Shown here piece by piece: positions 23,740 through 32,268 of a stretch of DNA of 64,000 nucleotides. Under the pieces are notes generated by a model. That model did not search any database and was not told the origin of the DNA. It saw nothing but the letters and a program-made list of their open reading frames with translations. Within the stretch, counting starts at the first letter, position 1. Each line of letters begins with the position of its first letter. The translations under genes and the position numbers were made by a program. This DNA comes from Granulicella sp. S156 (GTDB taxonomy: Bacteria; Acidobacteriota; Terriglobia; Terriglobales; Acidobacteriaceae), in assembly GCF_009766105.1 (NCBI RefSeq), contig NZ_LMUH01000022.1, positions 223,545 through 287,544 on the forward strand. Reading direction: 5' to 3'.

Positions 23740-24651
23740 ATGAAGCTCACGATTCCAAGTCTTACTACCGCTGCCTCCCTTCTGCTTGCCGCGCCGCTGT
23801 TCGCGCAGACAGCAGGTGTTTCGCACCCAGAAGACCTCAGCGACCCCATTACCGCTACGACTCCGGCTCCGGCCCAGCACTACCAAAAGCCCTCTCCGGC
23901 CATCCCTGTTGATAATTCAGCGTCATCCGCTCCTGTATTGCACGAGCGCGACGCCGCAGTGTCTGGACCTTCGGCGTCCGATGGGTATCAAGAGCCCCCC
24001 ATCCAGACCGCACAGATCGTTCGCCGTGATCCATCGTTGACTGTTACGGACGATGTCAACAGCGGTGTCGTGATCGACGTTCCCAGCTCCGGCAATGAGC
24101 TGCCTCAAGGGACCCTGTTGCGGGCACGTCTCGATAGCGAGATTTCGACGCAGGCGACCCAGCGCGGCGCGGCCTTCCACGCGGAGCTCACACAGAACAT
24201 CGAGCACCATGGCCGAGTCATCATCCCGGCCGGCTCCATTCTCAGTGGCCGCGTCACTAGCCTCCACGAAGGCCGCCGAATCAATGGCTCGGCTTACATT
24301 CATCTTCAACCGGAGTTCGTTACTCTGCCGGATGGTGTCACCTACCGGATGGATGCCCAGGTCGTCGACCTCGCCCACGTTCGCAACTCGCATGTGTCCG
24401 GAGAAGGCACCATTGTAGGCAACGACCACAGCAAGGGCACGATGACGACCCTCGGCCTCACCACAGGCGCTGCCGCGGTTACGGGTGCGGTGGTAGGTGG
24501 TGGCGTAGGCGCGGTGGTTGGCGCAGGCATCGGCGCTGGCGTGGGCACGGTCGTGTGGTTGAGGCAGGAGAACCAGGAGACGCTGCATGCAGGCACCGAG
24601 ATTATCTTCAGCCTCAACCAGCCTATGCCGCTCGAACCTTCCTCTCGCTGA
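23740..24651 (+). CDS. Secreted protein with TrbI/VirB10-like region and glycine zipper
   Basis: A 303-residue exported protein (signal peptide ending near PLFAQT). GAGGA precedes the ATG. After a Pro/Ala-rich linker, residues about 115-230 (LPQGTLLRARLDSEIS..., GRVIIPAGSILSGRV, INGSAYIHLQPEFVTLPDG) resemble the beta-barrel of VirB10/TrbI-type envelope proteins. Residues about 240-275 form a Gly/Ala/Val zipper (VGGGVGAVVGAGIGAGVG) able to insert in a membrane. No conjugation genes are nearby, so a stand-alone envelope role is likely. A strong terminator follows. Confidence 0.72.
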   Translation: MKLTIPSLTTAASLLLAAPLFAQTAGVSHPEDLSDPITATTPAPAQHYQKPSPAIPVDNSASSAPVLHERDAAVSGPSASDGYQEPPIQTAQIVRRDPSLTVTDDVNSGVVIDVPSSGNELPQGTLLRARLDSEISTQATQRGAAFHAELTQNIEHHGRVIIPAGSILSGRVTSLHEGRRINGSAYIHLQPEFVTLPDGVTYRMDAQVVDLAHVRNSHVSGEGTIVGNDHSKGTMTTLGLTTGAAAVTGAVVGGGVGAVVGAGIGAGVGTVVWLRQENQETLHAGTEIIFSLNQPMPLEPSSR

Positions 24652-24672
24652 TCTCTGACTGGCGCTAAAAAC

Positions 24673-24700
24673 AAACGGCCCTCGCGAGCGAGGGCCGTTT
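24673..24700 (+). terminator. Rho-independent terminator
   Basis: AAACGGCCCTCGC (24673-24685) pairs perfectly with GCGAGGGCCGTTT (24688-24700), followed by the T-rich TTTAGTTGCTTTTGTTTTTC. It ends the glycine-zipper gene. Confidence 0.85.
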
Positions 24701-24714
24701 TAGTTGCTTTTGTT

Positions 24715-24755
24715 TTTCTGGTTTGTCATTCCCGTAGGGAATGACAAACCAGAAA
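24715..24755. repeat. Short palindrome, family 3 (TTGTCATTCC type)
   Basis: A perfect 19-bp stem (TTTCTGGTTTGTCATTCCC with its complement) around GTA. The core TTTGTCATTCC recurs at the ends of the longer elements at 41771 and 54211, and in a half copy at 63181. This copy lacks the interior. It lies between the convergent glycine-zipper and kinase genes and may also stop transcription. Confidence 0.75.
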
Positions 24756-24803
24756 GGCAAGAGAAAAGACAACAACTGCAAACTTCAAACTTGCAGCCGC
24801 GCC

Positions 24804-27278
24804 CTAATGCATCACCTGCGCCAACAGGCGTTTCCAATTCTTCTGGTTTCGCCGGTAGCTCTTCTTCAGGTCGTCGAGCGCGCGCTGAAAATCTCCGTGC
24901 TCGCTCATACCGCGCCATGCCGGGTTCTTGCTGAACCACGGATAGTTTTCATTGCCCAGATAGATCGCGCGGCGTAGCCAGTGCAAAGCTTCTGACTCGT
25001 CGCCTTCCACCGCAAAATACGTCGCCAACCTGTAGGCCATCTCACTGTCGGCCTCAGCCGCAGCCAGTGTCTCTTCCAGGATGAACTCCGCGGCCTTGTG
25101 CCGGTCGCCGAGCTGCACGTAGCACATCGCAATCGTCGGGAACACGATGCGCATCGTCGCGTCGTCGCGAATGACACCCTCGAGCGTGTCGACCGCACGC
25201 GACAGTTGGCCCTCGCGCATCTGCTGGTATCCCTGCGAGATGCGCAGCAGCGGCTGTCGCGGTTCGAGCGTAAGCCCCTTCTCAATCTCGTCCGCAGCCA
25301 GCTCCAGCTGGTTCTGATACTGATAGACCCTGGCGCGATGGTTGTAGATCATCGCCGCATTCGACGGATTCAACCGCAGCGATGTATTGAACTGATCGAG
25401 CGCCTCTTCATACATGCCGTCGATGCGCAGCGTAAGGCCCGCTACCAGGTGCACGTTCCAATCGTTGCTCGCCTGCTGCAGCAGATGTTCGATGCCATGG
25501 CGCGCACTCTCTTTTTCACCGCGCGACAGCAGCATGTACACGCGATAGAGGTTCGCTTCCACCGACCCCGGATCGAGCTCCAGCGCGCGATCGAAGGCGC
25601 GCCGCGCCTCCAGCACATGCATCTGGCCGCCCAGGCCGTGCCGCGCATACTGCAGGTGCGTAATGCCAAGGCCTGACCACCCCGGCGCATAAGCCGCATC
25701 CTGCAAAACAACGCTGGCAAAGAGTTCGCGTGCGTAATCAAGCTCCTCGCGATTCCCGGTCCGCGACATAAACGAGGACAGCAGCGCGCGCGCCTGCAGG
25801 TAATCCTCAGAAACGTTGTCTCCCAGCGAGTCCCGGCGCTGCGGTTCTCCCATGCCACCCTGCAGGGCGCCAAAACCATGCAGTTCGCCAAAGACCTCGT
25901 CGCAGATCTCGGTCTGCACCGAGATCAGATCGAAGCTCTGCACGCTGATCGCGCCGCCAGTCCGCACGCTCTGGCCTTCGACATCCAGCAGCTGCCAGTT
26001 CAGGTCGAAGCCGCTCTCCGAACGCAGGAAGCTGCCCGCCAGAACGTAGTTCACCATCAGCTTGCGCCCGATGCTGAGCGGATCGAGCTGTTGCGTCGGA
26101 ACATTCATCAACGCGCTCGAAGGCCGCACGACCAGCGATGGAACCTTCGCCAGCCGCGCCGCCAACGCATCCGCCAGCGCATAGCCGTAGAACGGTGTTG
26201 CAGCCGTCGTTCCAAGGTTCACAAACGGCAGCACCACAATGTTGGTTCCCTTGCTGGCCGTGGTGGAGACGCTATCGCGAAAACGCTCGGCCAGCATGGA
26301 GAGGATGCCTGTCGTCCGCTTCTCTTCCTCGGGCGTCTCCATGTCCAGGCGTTGTTGCGCTGGCATGTTGATCGCGCCTTCGCCGGGCATGACGACTGAA
26401 TCGAGCTGCAGCGTCTTGACGATCGTCTTCAGGCTCTCCCGGACTTCGGCGGCCGAAGCATAGCGCTCTGAAGGCTGCTTGGCGAGACAGCGGAGAATCA
26501 CGCTCTCCAGCTCTATCGACATGTCCGGAATAATCTCGCGCAGCGGCGGCGGCTCTGCGAACTGGATCGCACGAATGCTCTGCAGCTCCTGCGCGTCGGG
26601 CCGGTGGAACGGGTGCCGCCCACTGACCATCTCGTAGAGAATCAGCCCCAGGGCGAAGATGTCGCTCTGGATGCTGCTCTGCCCAGTCACGAACTGCTCT
26701 GGCGCCATGTAGGCGATGGTTCCACCGCGCGCTGTGTAAGTTTGCCCAGCCAGGGCAGGTGTCTGCAGCTGCGCCGGGCCAGCGGGATCGAAGTCCAAAT
26801 TCTCACGCTTCAATTGCCGGGCCAAGCCGAAGTCGAGGATTTTAATCAGCCCGCCATCGGTCAGCATGACGTTCGCAGGCTTCAGGTCGCGATGGAAGAT
26901 GCCGAGATTGTGCGCCGCGGCCAGACCGTCGGAGATCTGCATGCCGCTCGAAAGCACGAGCTGCGCGTTCGCCGGGCCCTCCTCGATGACCTTATCCAGC
27001 GACTTGCCCGGAATGTACTGCATCACGATGTAGGCTTCGTCGTCCGACTCGCCGACCTCATAGATGGCGCAGACGTTGGGATGGTCGATGGCCGAGGCCA
27101 GCCGCGCCTCGCGCAACTGGGTAGCGCGCACCTGTTCAGGGGTCTGCGAACCGCGCTTCAGCAGCTTGAGCACCACCGGACGCTGCAGCAGGGTGTCGTT
27201 GGCCAGAAACACAACGCCACTGCCGCCCGCGCCGATCTTGCGTATGAACTCATATTGCCTGATAACGCGGCGCTTCAT
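24804..27278 (-). CDS. Serine/threonine protein kinase with TolB-like and TPR regions
   Basis: An 824-residue Hanks-type kinase. Catalytic motifs: glycine loop GAGGSG at 16-21, Lys38, HRD at 129-131 with DLKPANV, DFG at 149-151, and a MAPEQ segment. After the kinase domain (to about 285) comes a region resembling the TolB-N/FlgO-like domain of adenylate cyclases (NIVVLPFVNL...YALADALAARLAKVPSL), then several TPR repeats from about 590 to 800. No membrane segment is visible, so it is a soluble kinase. I chose ATG 27278 next to the kinase domain; the frame is open much further upstream, across a repeat element, without similarity. Confidence 0.88.
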   Translation of the reverse strand: MKRRVIRQYEFIRKIGAGGSGVVFLANDTLLQRPVVLKLLKRGSQTPEQVRATQLREARLASAIDHPNVCAIYEVGESDDEAYIVMQYIPGKSLDKVIEEGPANAQLVLSSGMQISDGLAAAHNLGIFHRDLKPANVMLTDGGLIKILDFGLARQLKRENLDFDPAGPAQLQTPALAGQTYTARGGTIAYMAPEQFVTGQSSIQSDIFALGLILYEMVSGRHPFHRPDAQELQSIRAIQFAEPPPLREIIPDMSIELESVILRCLAKQPSERYASAAEVRESLKTIVKTLQLDSVVMPGEGAINMPAQQRLDMETPEEEKRTTGILSMLAERFRDSVSTTASKGTNIVVLPFVNLGTTAATPFYGYALADALAARLAKVPSLVVRPSSALMNVPTQQLDPLSIGRKLMVNYVLAGSFLRSESGFDLNWQLLDVEGQSVRTGGAISVQSFDLISVQTEICDEVFGELHGFGALQGGMGEPQRRDSLGDNVSEDYLQARALLSSFMSRTGNREELDYARELFASVVLQDAAYAPGWSGLGITHLQYARHGLGGQMHVLEARRAFDRALELDPGSVEANLYRVYMLLSRGEKESARHGIEHLLQQASNDWNVHLVAGLTLRIDGMYEEALDQFNTSLRLNPSNAAMIYNHRARVYQYQNQLELAADEIEKGLTLEPRQPLLRISQGYQQMREGQLSRAVDTLEGVIRDDATMRIVFPTIAMCYVQLGDRHKAAEFILEETLAAAEADSEMAYRLATYFAVEGDESEALHWLRRAIYLGNENYPWFSKNPAWRGMSEHGDFQRALDDLKKSYRRNQKNWKRLLAQVMH

Positions 27279-27400
27279 AGCTGTATTATCAAGCATTTTG
27301 GAAAACAATTCGTGTGGAAGAGTGGCTGGGCGTACAAACGCACTGCTCTGACAAGGGCTTTCGGACCCCCGTGCACTGCCATCGTTCCACTGCGGGGTGT

Positions 27401-27531
27401 CGTAAAACCTTGACGCAACGGTTCGCAACGATGCGCGACGGTATTCGTACCAGGGAGGCATCTTTCCATAAGCACTGCTGCCGTCGCGTGCCGTTGCGAA
27501 CCGCCGCGCTCGTTGCGTCAAGGCTTTTACG
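27401..27531. repeat. Palindromic repeat, family 1, copy at 27401
   Basis: The ends CGTAAAACCTTGACGCAACG and CGTTGCGTCAAGGCTTTTACG are inverted repeats with one mismatch. Inside, GGTTCGCAACG...GCGACGG pairs with CCGTCGCG...CGTTGCGAACC. It lies in the 578-bp divergent gap upstream of the kinase gene. Confidence 0.8.
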
Positions 27532-27856
27532 GCTCCTCGCAGTATCGGGGACGAATTGCAACTGCTTAATGACAGACACGTGACAACTTCGGTGGCAGGA
27601 GTTGCTAGGCTTGCCAAAGATCGAGCACTTCTTCGTGCTGGGTCCGATTTCATAAACAGGCAGGTGTACTTTGGAGAGGCGCCCCTCCCCATTCCTCTCC
27701 CCTCGGCAACTTCATCTTTCACCTATACCGAAGACAGAGACAGCCTTTATTCTAAAATTCGCATCCACTAACTAAATAGATCCAGATTTTTGCTGGTAGC
27801 CCGAGGTGCAGATATCAAGGCATCGGTTACACCACCAGGACCTGGATGAGGAATGC
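27532..27856. other. Gap between the repeat and the response regulator
   Basis: No ORF with a believable start or family similarity was seen. The stretch about 27740-27790 is AT-rich (TTATTCTAAAATTC, TAACTAAATAGAT) and is the likeliest place for the promoter of the response regulator at 27857. Confidence 0.35.
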
Positions 27857-28228
27857 ATGCCCGCAACCATCTTGCTCATTGACGATAACGCTGTACAGGC
27901 TGCCACCCGGCAGACGATTCTCAAGCGAGCAGGTTATTTTGTGATCGCGGTCCTCAACCCTGAACGTGCTCTAGAGCAGTTCCGCAGCGACGAATTTCCA
28001 GCCCCCATCGACCTGATCCTTACCGACCACGTCATGCCTTGCATGAACGGCTCCGAGTTCGTCCGTAAGCTGCGCGAGTTCCAGCCCCGCATCCCCATCC
28101 TCGTCATCAGCGGCATGATCGAGGCCGAGGAGGAGTACGAGGGCCTCGACATCCACTTCCGGCTCAAGCCTCTGCTGCCCGATCATCTCCTCGCCAGCGT
28201 CCATCGGCTCGTCACCCACGCCGAATAA
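27857..28228 (+). CDS. Single-domain response regulator (receiver only)
   Basis: A 123-residue CheY-like receiver without output domain. Acidic pair Asp9-Asp10 (LLIDDN), phosphoacceptor Asp57 (ILTDHVMP), a Ser in the LVISGM strand at the position of the conserved Thr/Ser, and the Lys in FRLKP. I chose ATG 27857 after GATGAGG; a frame from 27806 adds 17 residues without similarity. No sensor kinase is adjacent; the nearest histidine kinase is at 41996. Confidence 0.85.
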   Translation: MPATILLIDDNAVQAATRQTILKRAGYFVIAVLNPERALEQFRSDEFPAPIDLILTDHVMPCMNGSEFVRKLREFQPRIPILVISGMIEAEEEYEGLDIHFRLKPLLPDHLLASVHRLVTHAE

Positions 28229-28363
28229 TTCAGTTTCACAGTTGCTGCGTCCTGCCCCTCTCCTTATCGCCTGTAAAACCGAATAGCGCACGTCTCTTCG
28301 CCAATCTCCGCCTCCATCCCCGGAAGTTTGAGAGAATGAAAGCGAAAGCGAAGGACGCCTACA

Positions 28364-30475
28364 ATGCCCCATCCCATGCCGTCGTTCGGCAGCTTCTCAC
28401 TGCTTCTGGCCCTGGTGCTAGGCGCTTACACCTTCCTGTCTGGAACCTTCGCGCTTTGGGCGATCTCCACAGGCCGGCAACTCGCCATCTCCGCCGAGCA
28501 TCTGCGCGAGAGTTCGCGCCGTGCCGGTCTCATGAGCTTCGTCGCGGTGTCCTGTGCGGCCTTCGCGCTCATCTGGGCGGCTTTTACCAACGACTACTCG
28601 GTCGACTACATCCTGCACCACACCAACCGTGCGCTGGCTCCTGCCTACAAATTCTCCGCGCTCTGGTCCGGTCAGGAAGGCTCCTTGCTGCTCTGGGCGT
28701 GGCTACTAGCCGCCTACGGCTTTGTGCTGCGCCTGCGCCATAAAGTCGACATCACGCTGAGCGCCTACGCCTCAACCATCCTCTCCGCCATCCAGGTCTT
28801 CTTCCTTCTGATCCTGGTCTTCGCCGCGCCGCCGTTCGCCGGCGTACCCGGAGGCGTCGTCCCCGCCGATGGTTTCGGCCTCAATCCTCTCCTGCAGTAT
28901 CCCGAGATGGTCATCCATCCGCCGATGCTCTATCTCGGCTACGTTGGCTTCTCGGTCCCCTTCGCCTTCGCACTCGGCGCTCTGATGATGCGCTACCCCG
29001 GCGAGAAGTGGATCCACATCACCCGCCGCTGGACGATGGTCACCTGGCTCTTCCTCACCTGCGGCATCTGCCTCGGCATGCACTGGGCCTACGCCGTGCT
29101 CGGCTGGGGCGGCTACTGGGCCTGGGATCCGGTCGAGAACGCCAGCTTCCTGCCATGGCTCACAGGCACCGCCTTTCTGCACTCCGTGATGATGCAGGAA
29201 AAACGCGGCATGATGAAGGGCTGGAACGTTTGGCTCATCTTCACGACATTTCTGCTCACCATTCTCGGCACGGATCTTACGCGCTCCGGCCTCGTCAGCT
29301 CCGTACACGCCTTCGCGCAGAGCTCCATCGGCTCCTGGTTCACGACCTTCATGGTGATCGTCTTCGTCGTGTGCCTGTTCACCTTCCTGTATCAGCGCGA
29401 CCACCTCAAGGCCGAAAACAGGCTGGAATCGCTGGTCTCGCGCGAGTCGAGCTTCCTGTTCAACAACCTCATCCTGCTGGCGGCCTGCTTCACCGTCCTC
29501 TGGGGCACGCTGTTCCCGGTGCTGAGCGAGTTCGTGCAAGGCTCGAAGGTCACTATGGGGCCGCCGTTCTTCAACCGCGTCGCCGTTCCCGTCGGCCTGG
29601 CACTGGTCTTTCTCACCGGCATTGGGCCTCTGCTGTCGTGGCGGTCTACGTCGCTGCGCGCTATCCGCCGCAACTTCATCCTGCCCTGCATCGCCATCCT
29701 CGCCACGGCTATCGTGCTGATGGCCTGCGGCGTTCGTCCCTGGAAGGACGATGACTCCACCTCCAGCATCTATGCGCTGGTCTGCTTCGCGCTGGGAGCA
29801 GGTGTCATTACCGCCATCTTCTCCGAGTTTCTCCGCGGTGCAGGCGTCGTTCGTACGCAGACAGGCAAGAACCTCGCGACCTCCATATTTCTGCTCGTGC
29901 GCCGCAACACACGCCGCTACGGCGGCTACTTTATCCACTTCGGCGTGATCGTGATGTTCATCGGGCTTGCAGGCTCTGCGTTCAACCAGTCCAAAGAGGT
30001 GGAGATGGGCTTTGGTGACTCCGTCCAGCTCAACGGCTACAAGATCGTCTGCCAGAGCTACTCGCAGGACTCCAACGCGAACTACGACACCGACTTCGCC
30101 CTGCTTGACGTCTTCCACGGCGCCAAGAAAATAACTCAGCTCACTCCGGAAAAACGCTTCTATACAGCCAGCCAGCAGAGTTCGACCATCGTTGCGATCC
30201 ACTCCACGCTCGCGCACGATCTCTACGTCGTGTTTATGGGCCGCAATCCCGAGACCGACCGGCCCATCATCAAGATCATCCTCAATCCTCTGGTGAACTG
30301 GATCTGGATCGGCGTCGGCATCATCATCTTCGGCACCTTCATCGCGCTGGTTCCACCGCTGAAACCTGGAGCTCGTCGCGTAGAAGCCACGGAAAATTCA
30401 CCACTCGAAGCTCCTAATCCAAAGCTCGAAGCACACCCCGCCTTCGCCGCCGTCGATGGAAGCTCCCATGCCTAG
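28364..30475 (+). CDS. ccmF: Cytochrome c-type biogenesis protein CcmF (heme lyase subunit)
   Basis: A 703-residue polytopic inner-membrane protein of system I cytochrome c maturation. The WWD heme-handling signature is visible as WGGYWAWDPVENASFLPWL, with the preceding YNPLLQ-like GLNPLLQYPEMVIHPP loop and the C-terminal periplasmic domain before a last membrane helix. AAGGA precedes the ATG. The last 8 bp overlap ccmH, so the two are coupled. Other ccm genes are not adjacent. Confidence 0.93.
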   Translation: MPHPMPSFGSFSLLLALVLGAYTFLSGTFALWAISTGRQLAISAEHLRESSRRAGLMSFVAVSCAAFALIWAAFTNDYSVDYILHHTNRALAPAYKFSALWSGQEGSLLLWAWLLAAYGFVLRLRHKVDITLSAYASTILSAIQVFFLLILVFAAPPFAGVPGGVVPADGFGLNPLLQYPEMVIHPPMLYLGYVGFSVPFAFALGALMMRYPGEKWIHITRRWTMVTWLFLTCGICLGMHWAYAVLGWGGYWAWDPVENASFLPWLTGTAFLHSVMMQEKRGMMKGWNVWLIFTTFLLTILGTDLTRSGLVSSVHAFAQSSIGSWFTTFMVIVFVVCLFTFLYQRDHLKAENRLESLVSRESSFLFNNLILLAACFTVLWGTLFPVLSEFVQGSKVTMGPPFFNRVAVPVGLALVFLTGIGPLLSWRSTSLRAIRRNFILPCIAILATAIVLMACGVRPWKDDDSTSSIYALVCFALGAGVITAIFSEFLRGAGVVRTQTGKNLATSIFLLVRRNTRRYGGYFIHFGVIVMFIGLAGSAFNQSKEVEMGFGDSVQLNGYKIVCQSYSQDSNANYDTDFALLDVFHGAKKITQLTPEKRFYTASQQSSTIVAIHSTLAHDLYVVFMGRNPETDRPIIKIILNPLVNWIWIGVGIIIFGTFIALVPPLKPGARRVEATENSPLEAPNPKLEAHPAFAAVDGSSHA

Positions 30476-30944
30476 ACGTCTGCTCCAGATTGCGCTCGTC
30501 TGCCTTCTCGCCGTGACCATGCTCGGCGCAGGTACGCCCTCCACCAGCTTCGACAAGATCGGGCACAAGCTCATGTGCCAGTGCGGCTGCGGTCAGATTC
30601 TGCTGGAGTGCAACCACGTCGGCTGCCCCGTCTCCGGCCCGATGATCGACGAGCTGCACACCCAGATCGCTACCGGCCTGCCGGAGGCCGGAGTCCTCAA
30701 CTGGTTCATCGGCAAGTACGGCCCGATCGTCCTAGCCGAGCCCATTCGCGGAGGCTTCGACAACGTCGCCTGGATCGTTCCGTTCGCCGCCTTGGTATTG
30801 GCAACCTTAGGAGTTGCTCTGCTGATCCGGATGTGGCACCGTCGCTATGCCCGGATGCAACCGGCAGCCACAGCGCCACCATCGGATACCACCACCAACG
30901 CGATGCGGGACCGTATACGGCGCGATATCGACTTCGACAGCTAA
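30468..30944 (+). CDS. ccmH: Cytochrome c-type biogenesis protein CcmH/CycL-like
   Basis: A 158-residue membrane-anchored thiol protein that reduces apocytochrome c for heme attachment. After a signal or anchor helix come the cysteines of LMCQCGCGQILLECNHVGC (Cys37, 39, 41, 48 and a fifth), richer than the LRCxxCQ of E. coli. A second membrane helix lies about 99-120. I chose ATG 30468; an ATG four codons upstream is possible. The Cys-rich form may bind a metal or act as a variant redox site. Confidence 0.88.
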   Translation: MPRRLLQIALVCLLAVTMLGAGTPSTSFDKIGHKLMCQCGCGQILLECNHVGCPVSGPMIDELHTQIATGLPEAGVLNWFIGKYGPIVLAEPIRGGFDNVAWIVPFAALVLATLGVALLIRMWHRRYARMQPAATAPPSDTTTNAMRDRIRRDIDFDS

Positions 30945-30977
30945 ACAGTGTGGTGCATGAATGAATCACCACAGAAC

Positions 30978-31336
30978 TGTCATCTCGACCGGAGCATGAT
31001 GGTTTTATCGTCATGCGTAGTGGAGAGACCTGCAGCTTGCATGCGCAGACGGTAGTGCTGGCACAGGCAAACTGCAGGTCTTGACGCAAAGCGCGCCACA
31101 AACATTTGCACCGCGCTCTGCAACATGCAGGTCTTTCCGCAAAGCGCGCCACAAACATTTGCACCGCGCTCTGCAACATGCAGGTCTTTCCGCAGAGCGC
31201 GCCACAAACATTCGCATCGCGCTCTGCAACATGCAGGTCTTGACGCAGAGCGCGCCACAAACATTCGCATCGCGCTCTGCAACATGCAGGTCTTTCCGCT
31301 ACGGCGGCAAAAGCGCCGCCTTCGGTCGAGATGACA
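30978..31336. repeat. Inverted-repeat element, family 2 (TGTCATCTCGACCGGA ends), expanded copy
   Basis: The left end TGTCATCTCGACCGGA at 30978 and the right end TCGGTCGAGATGACA finishing at 31336 are inverted. Subterminal GTGGAGAGACCTG on the left and GCAGGTCTTTCCGC on the right match the compact copy at 38928. The interior carries the 53-bp tandem array. Predicted ORFs here on both strands are only translations of the repeats. Confidence 0.8.
31074..31299. repeat. 53-bp tandem repeat, 4 full copies plus a 14-bp partial copy
   Basis: Units start at 31074, 31127, 31180, 31233 and 31286 (partial). Each begins GCAGGTCTT and ends CTCTGCAACAT, with core GCGCGCCACAAACATT. Copies differ at few sites (TGACGC or TTCCGC; CAAAG or CAGAG; TTTGCACC or TTCGCATC), and the variants are combined as in recent unequal exchange. 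53 is not a multiple of 3, so the array does not encode a repeated peptide. Confidence 0.92.
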
Positions 31337-31402
31337 CGGTAGGAGTGGCATCAAAAACAGCCTCACCACGCTATTCGTGAAAATGCTATAAAACGACAGC
31401 CC

Positions 31403-32164
31403 TTACGACCCGGACATCTCCTTCAAAGCTTCCTGCGACGCTTTCTTCTGCTTCGGGATCGGATCCAGCTCGAGGCAACGCTTGTATTCCTTAACAGCTT
31501 CGTCAAGTTTGCCCAGCTTCCGTGCAAACTCGGCCAGCGAGAAGTGCGCGTTCGGATCGTCATCCGCAAACGACACCGCATCCTTCGACCGCAGATACGC
31601 CCCGCGAAAGTTCCCATCATCCGCATAGTACTGCGCTACCTTCAGGTCTTCGTCGACACGCTCCGTAGGAGACTGCCGCGGAACCGCCGGCAGCTTTCTG
31701 CGCGGCTTCTTCGGCTCCGGCGGAGGATCGTCTAACGGAGACTTACTATCCGGATCCGGCCCTAGCCCATTGAGATCACTCGAACTGCTGGAGCTTGAGC
31801 TGCTGGAGCTTGAGCTACTGGAGCTCGAACTACTCGAGCTGCTGGAATCATCGGGCTTGGTCGAACTGCCGGAGCTGCCCGCATCCTTCAGCCCTCCGGG
31901 GTTCGGCAGCGGGACATTGGGGTTCGCCGCGCTGGGCGTTGTCTCCCCTGGGTAGGGAAACTGCTGCGCCGCGCTGGGCGGAGGCGTTGCCGGTGTCGGC
32001 GTCGCGCACTTCGGATCGGTAACTGAGTTTCCCTGCGCGTCTTTCGTGGTGCAGTTGGCCTGCGGAGTCTGCTGGGTCTGTGGAGTCTGCGCCCAAACCA
32101 TCGAACTGACGGTCAGCGCCCCGATAGCCAGTCCCAACCGAACTGTTGTCCTCTTTCCGCTCAT
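31403..32164 (-). CDS. Secreted TPR protein with a 23-serine tract
   Basis: A 253-residue exported protein: signal peptide ending near VWAQT, then a Thr/Pro/Gln-rich linker, 23 consecutive serines near residues 107-129, a Pro/Lys-rich stretch, and a C-terminal TPR pair about 170-245 (VAQYYADDGNFRGAYLRSKDA, FARKLGKLDEAVKEYKRCLELDP). The serine codons mix TCC, AGC, TCG, AGT and TCA, so the tract is kept at protein level, although short DNA repeats are visible. Probably a periplasmic or surface tether with a protein-binding end. Function unknown. Confidence 0.75.
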   Translation of the reverse strand: MSGKRTTVRLGLAIGALTVSSMVWAQTPQTQQTPQANCTTKDAQGNSVTDPKCATPTPATPPPSAAQQFPYPGETTPSAANPNVPLPNPGGLKDAGSSGSSTKPDDSSSSSSSSSSSSSSSSSSSSSSSDLNGLGPDPDSKSPLDDPPPEPKKPRRKLPAVPRQSPTERVDEDLKVAQYYADDGNFRGAYLRSKDAVSFADDDPNAHFSLAEFARKLGKLDEAVKEYKRCLELDPIPKQKKASQEALKEMSGS

Positions 32165-32252
32165 ATCCCCTATTAGACGACATTCCCGGCCTCCCGATAA
32201 CCTCCCTTCCCTGCAAAAATGCTTTCATCCCTGCTTTCATCACCCTGGGTCT

Positions 32253-32261
32253 TGCTATACT
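32253..32261 (+). promoter_or_regulatory. Extended -10 box just before the SET-domain gene
   Basis: TTGCTATACT contains TGnTATACT, with TATACT at 32256-32261 and the ATG only 7 bp later, so the transcript probably starts at the ATG (leaderless). No clear -35 box was seen. Confidence 0.45.
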
Positions 32262-32268
32262 CCGGCCA

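Noticed and set aside
24804-27722. 972-residue version of the kinase starting near 27722
   Set aside because: The first about 150 residues are translated from a palindromic repeat and an intergenic region; the kinase domain starts directly after ATG 27278.
28772-30217. 481-residue minus-strand ORF opposite ccmF
   Set aside because: Extremely rich in His, Glu, Asp and Gly, as expected from the complement of membrane-protein codons; not a gene.
30978-31336. Possible CRISPR array
   Set aside because: The 53-bp units are directly adjacent with no unique spacers, and no cas genes are nearby.
30980-31380. Repetitive Cys/Arg-rich ORFs on both strands
   Set aside because: They are translations of the 53-bp tandem DNA repeat; the unit is not a multiple of 3 and each frame ends soon outside the array.
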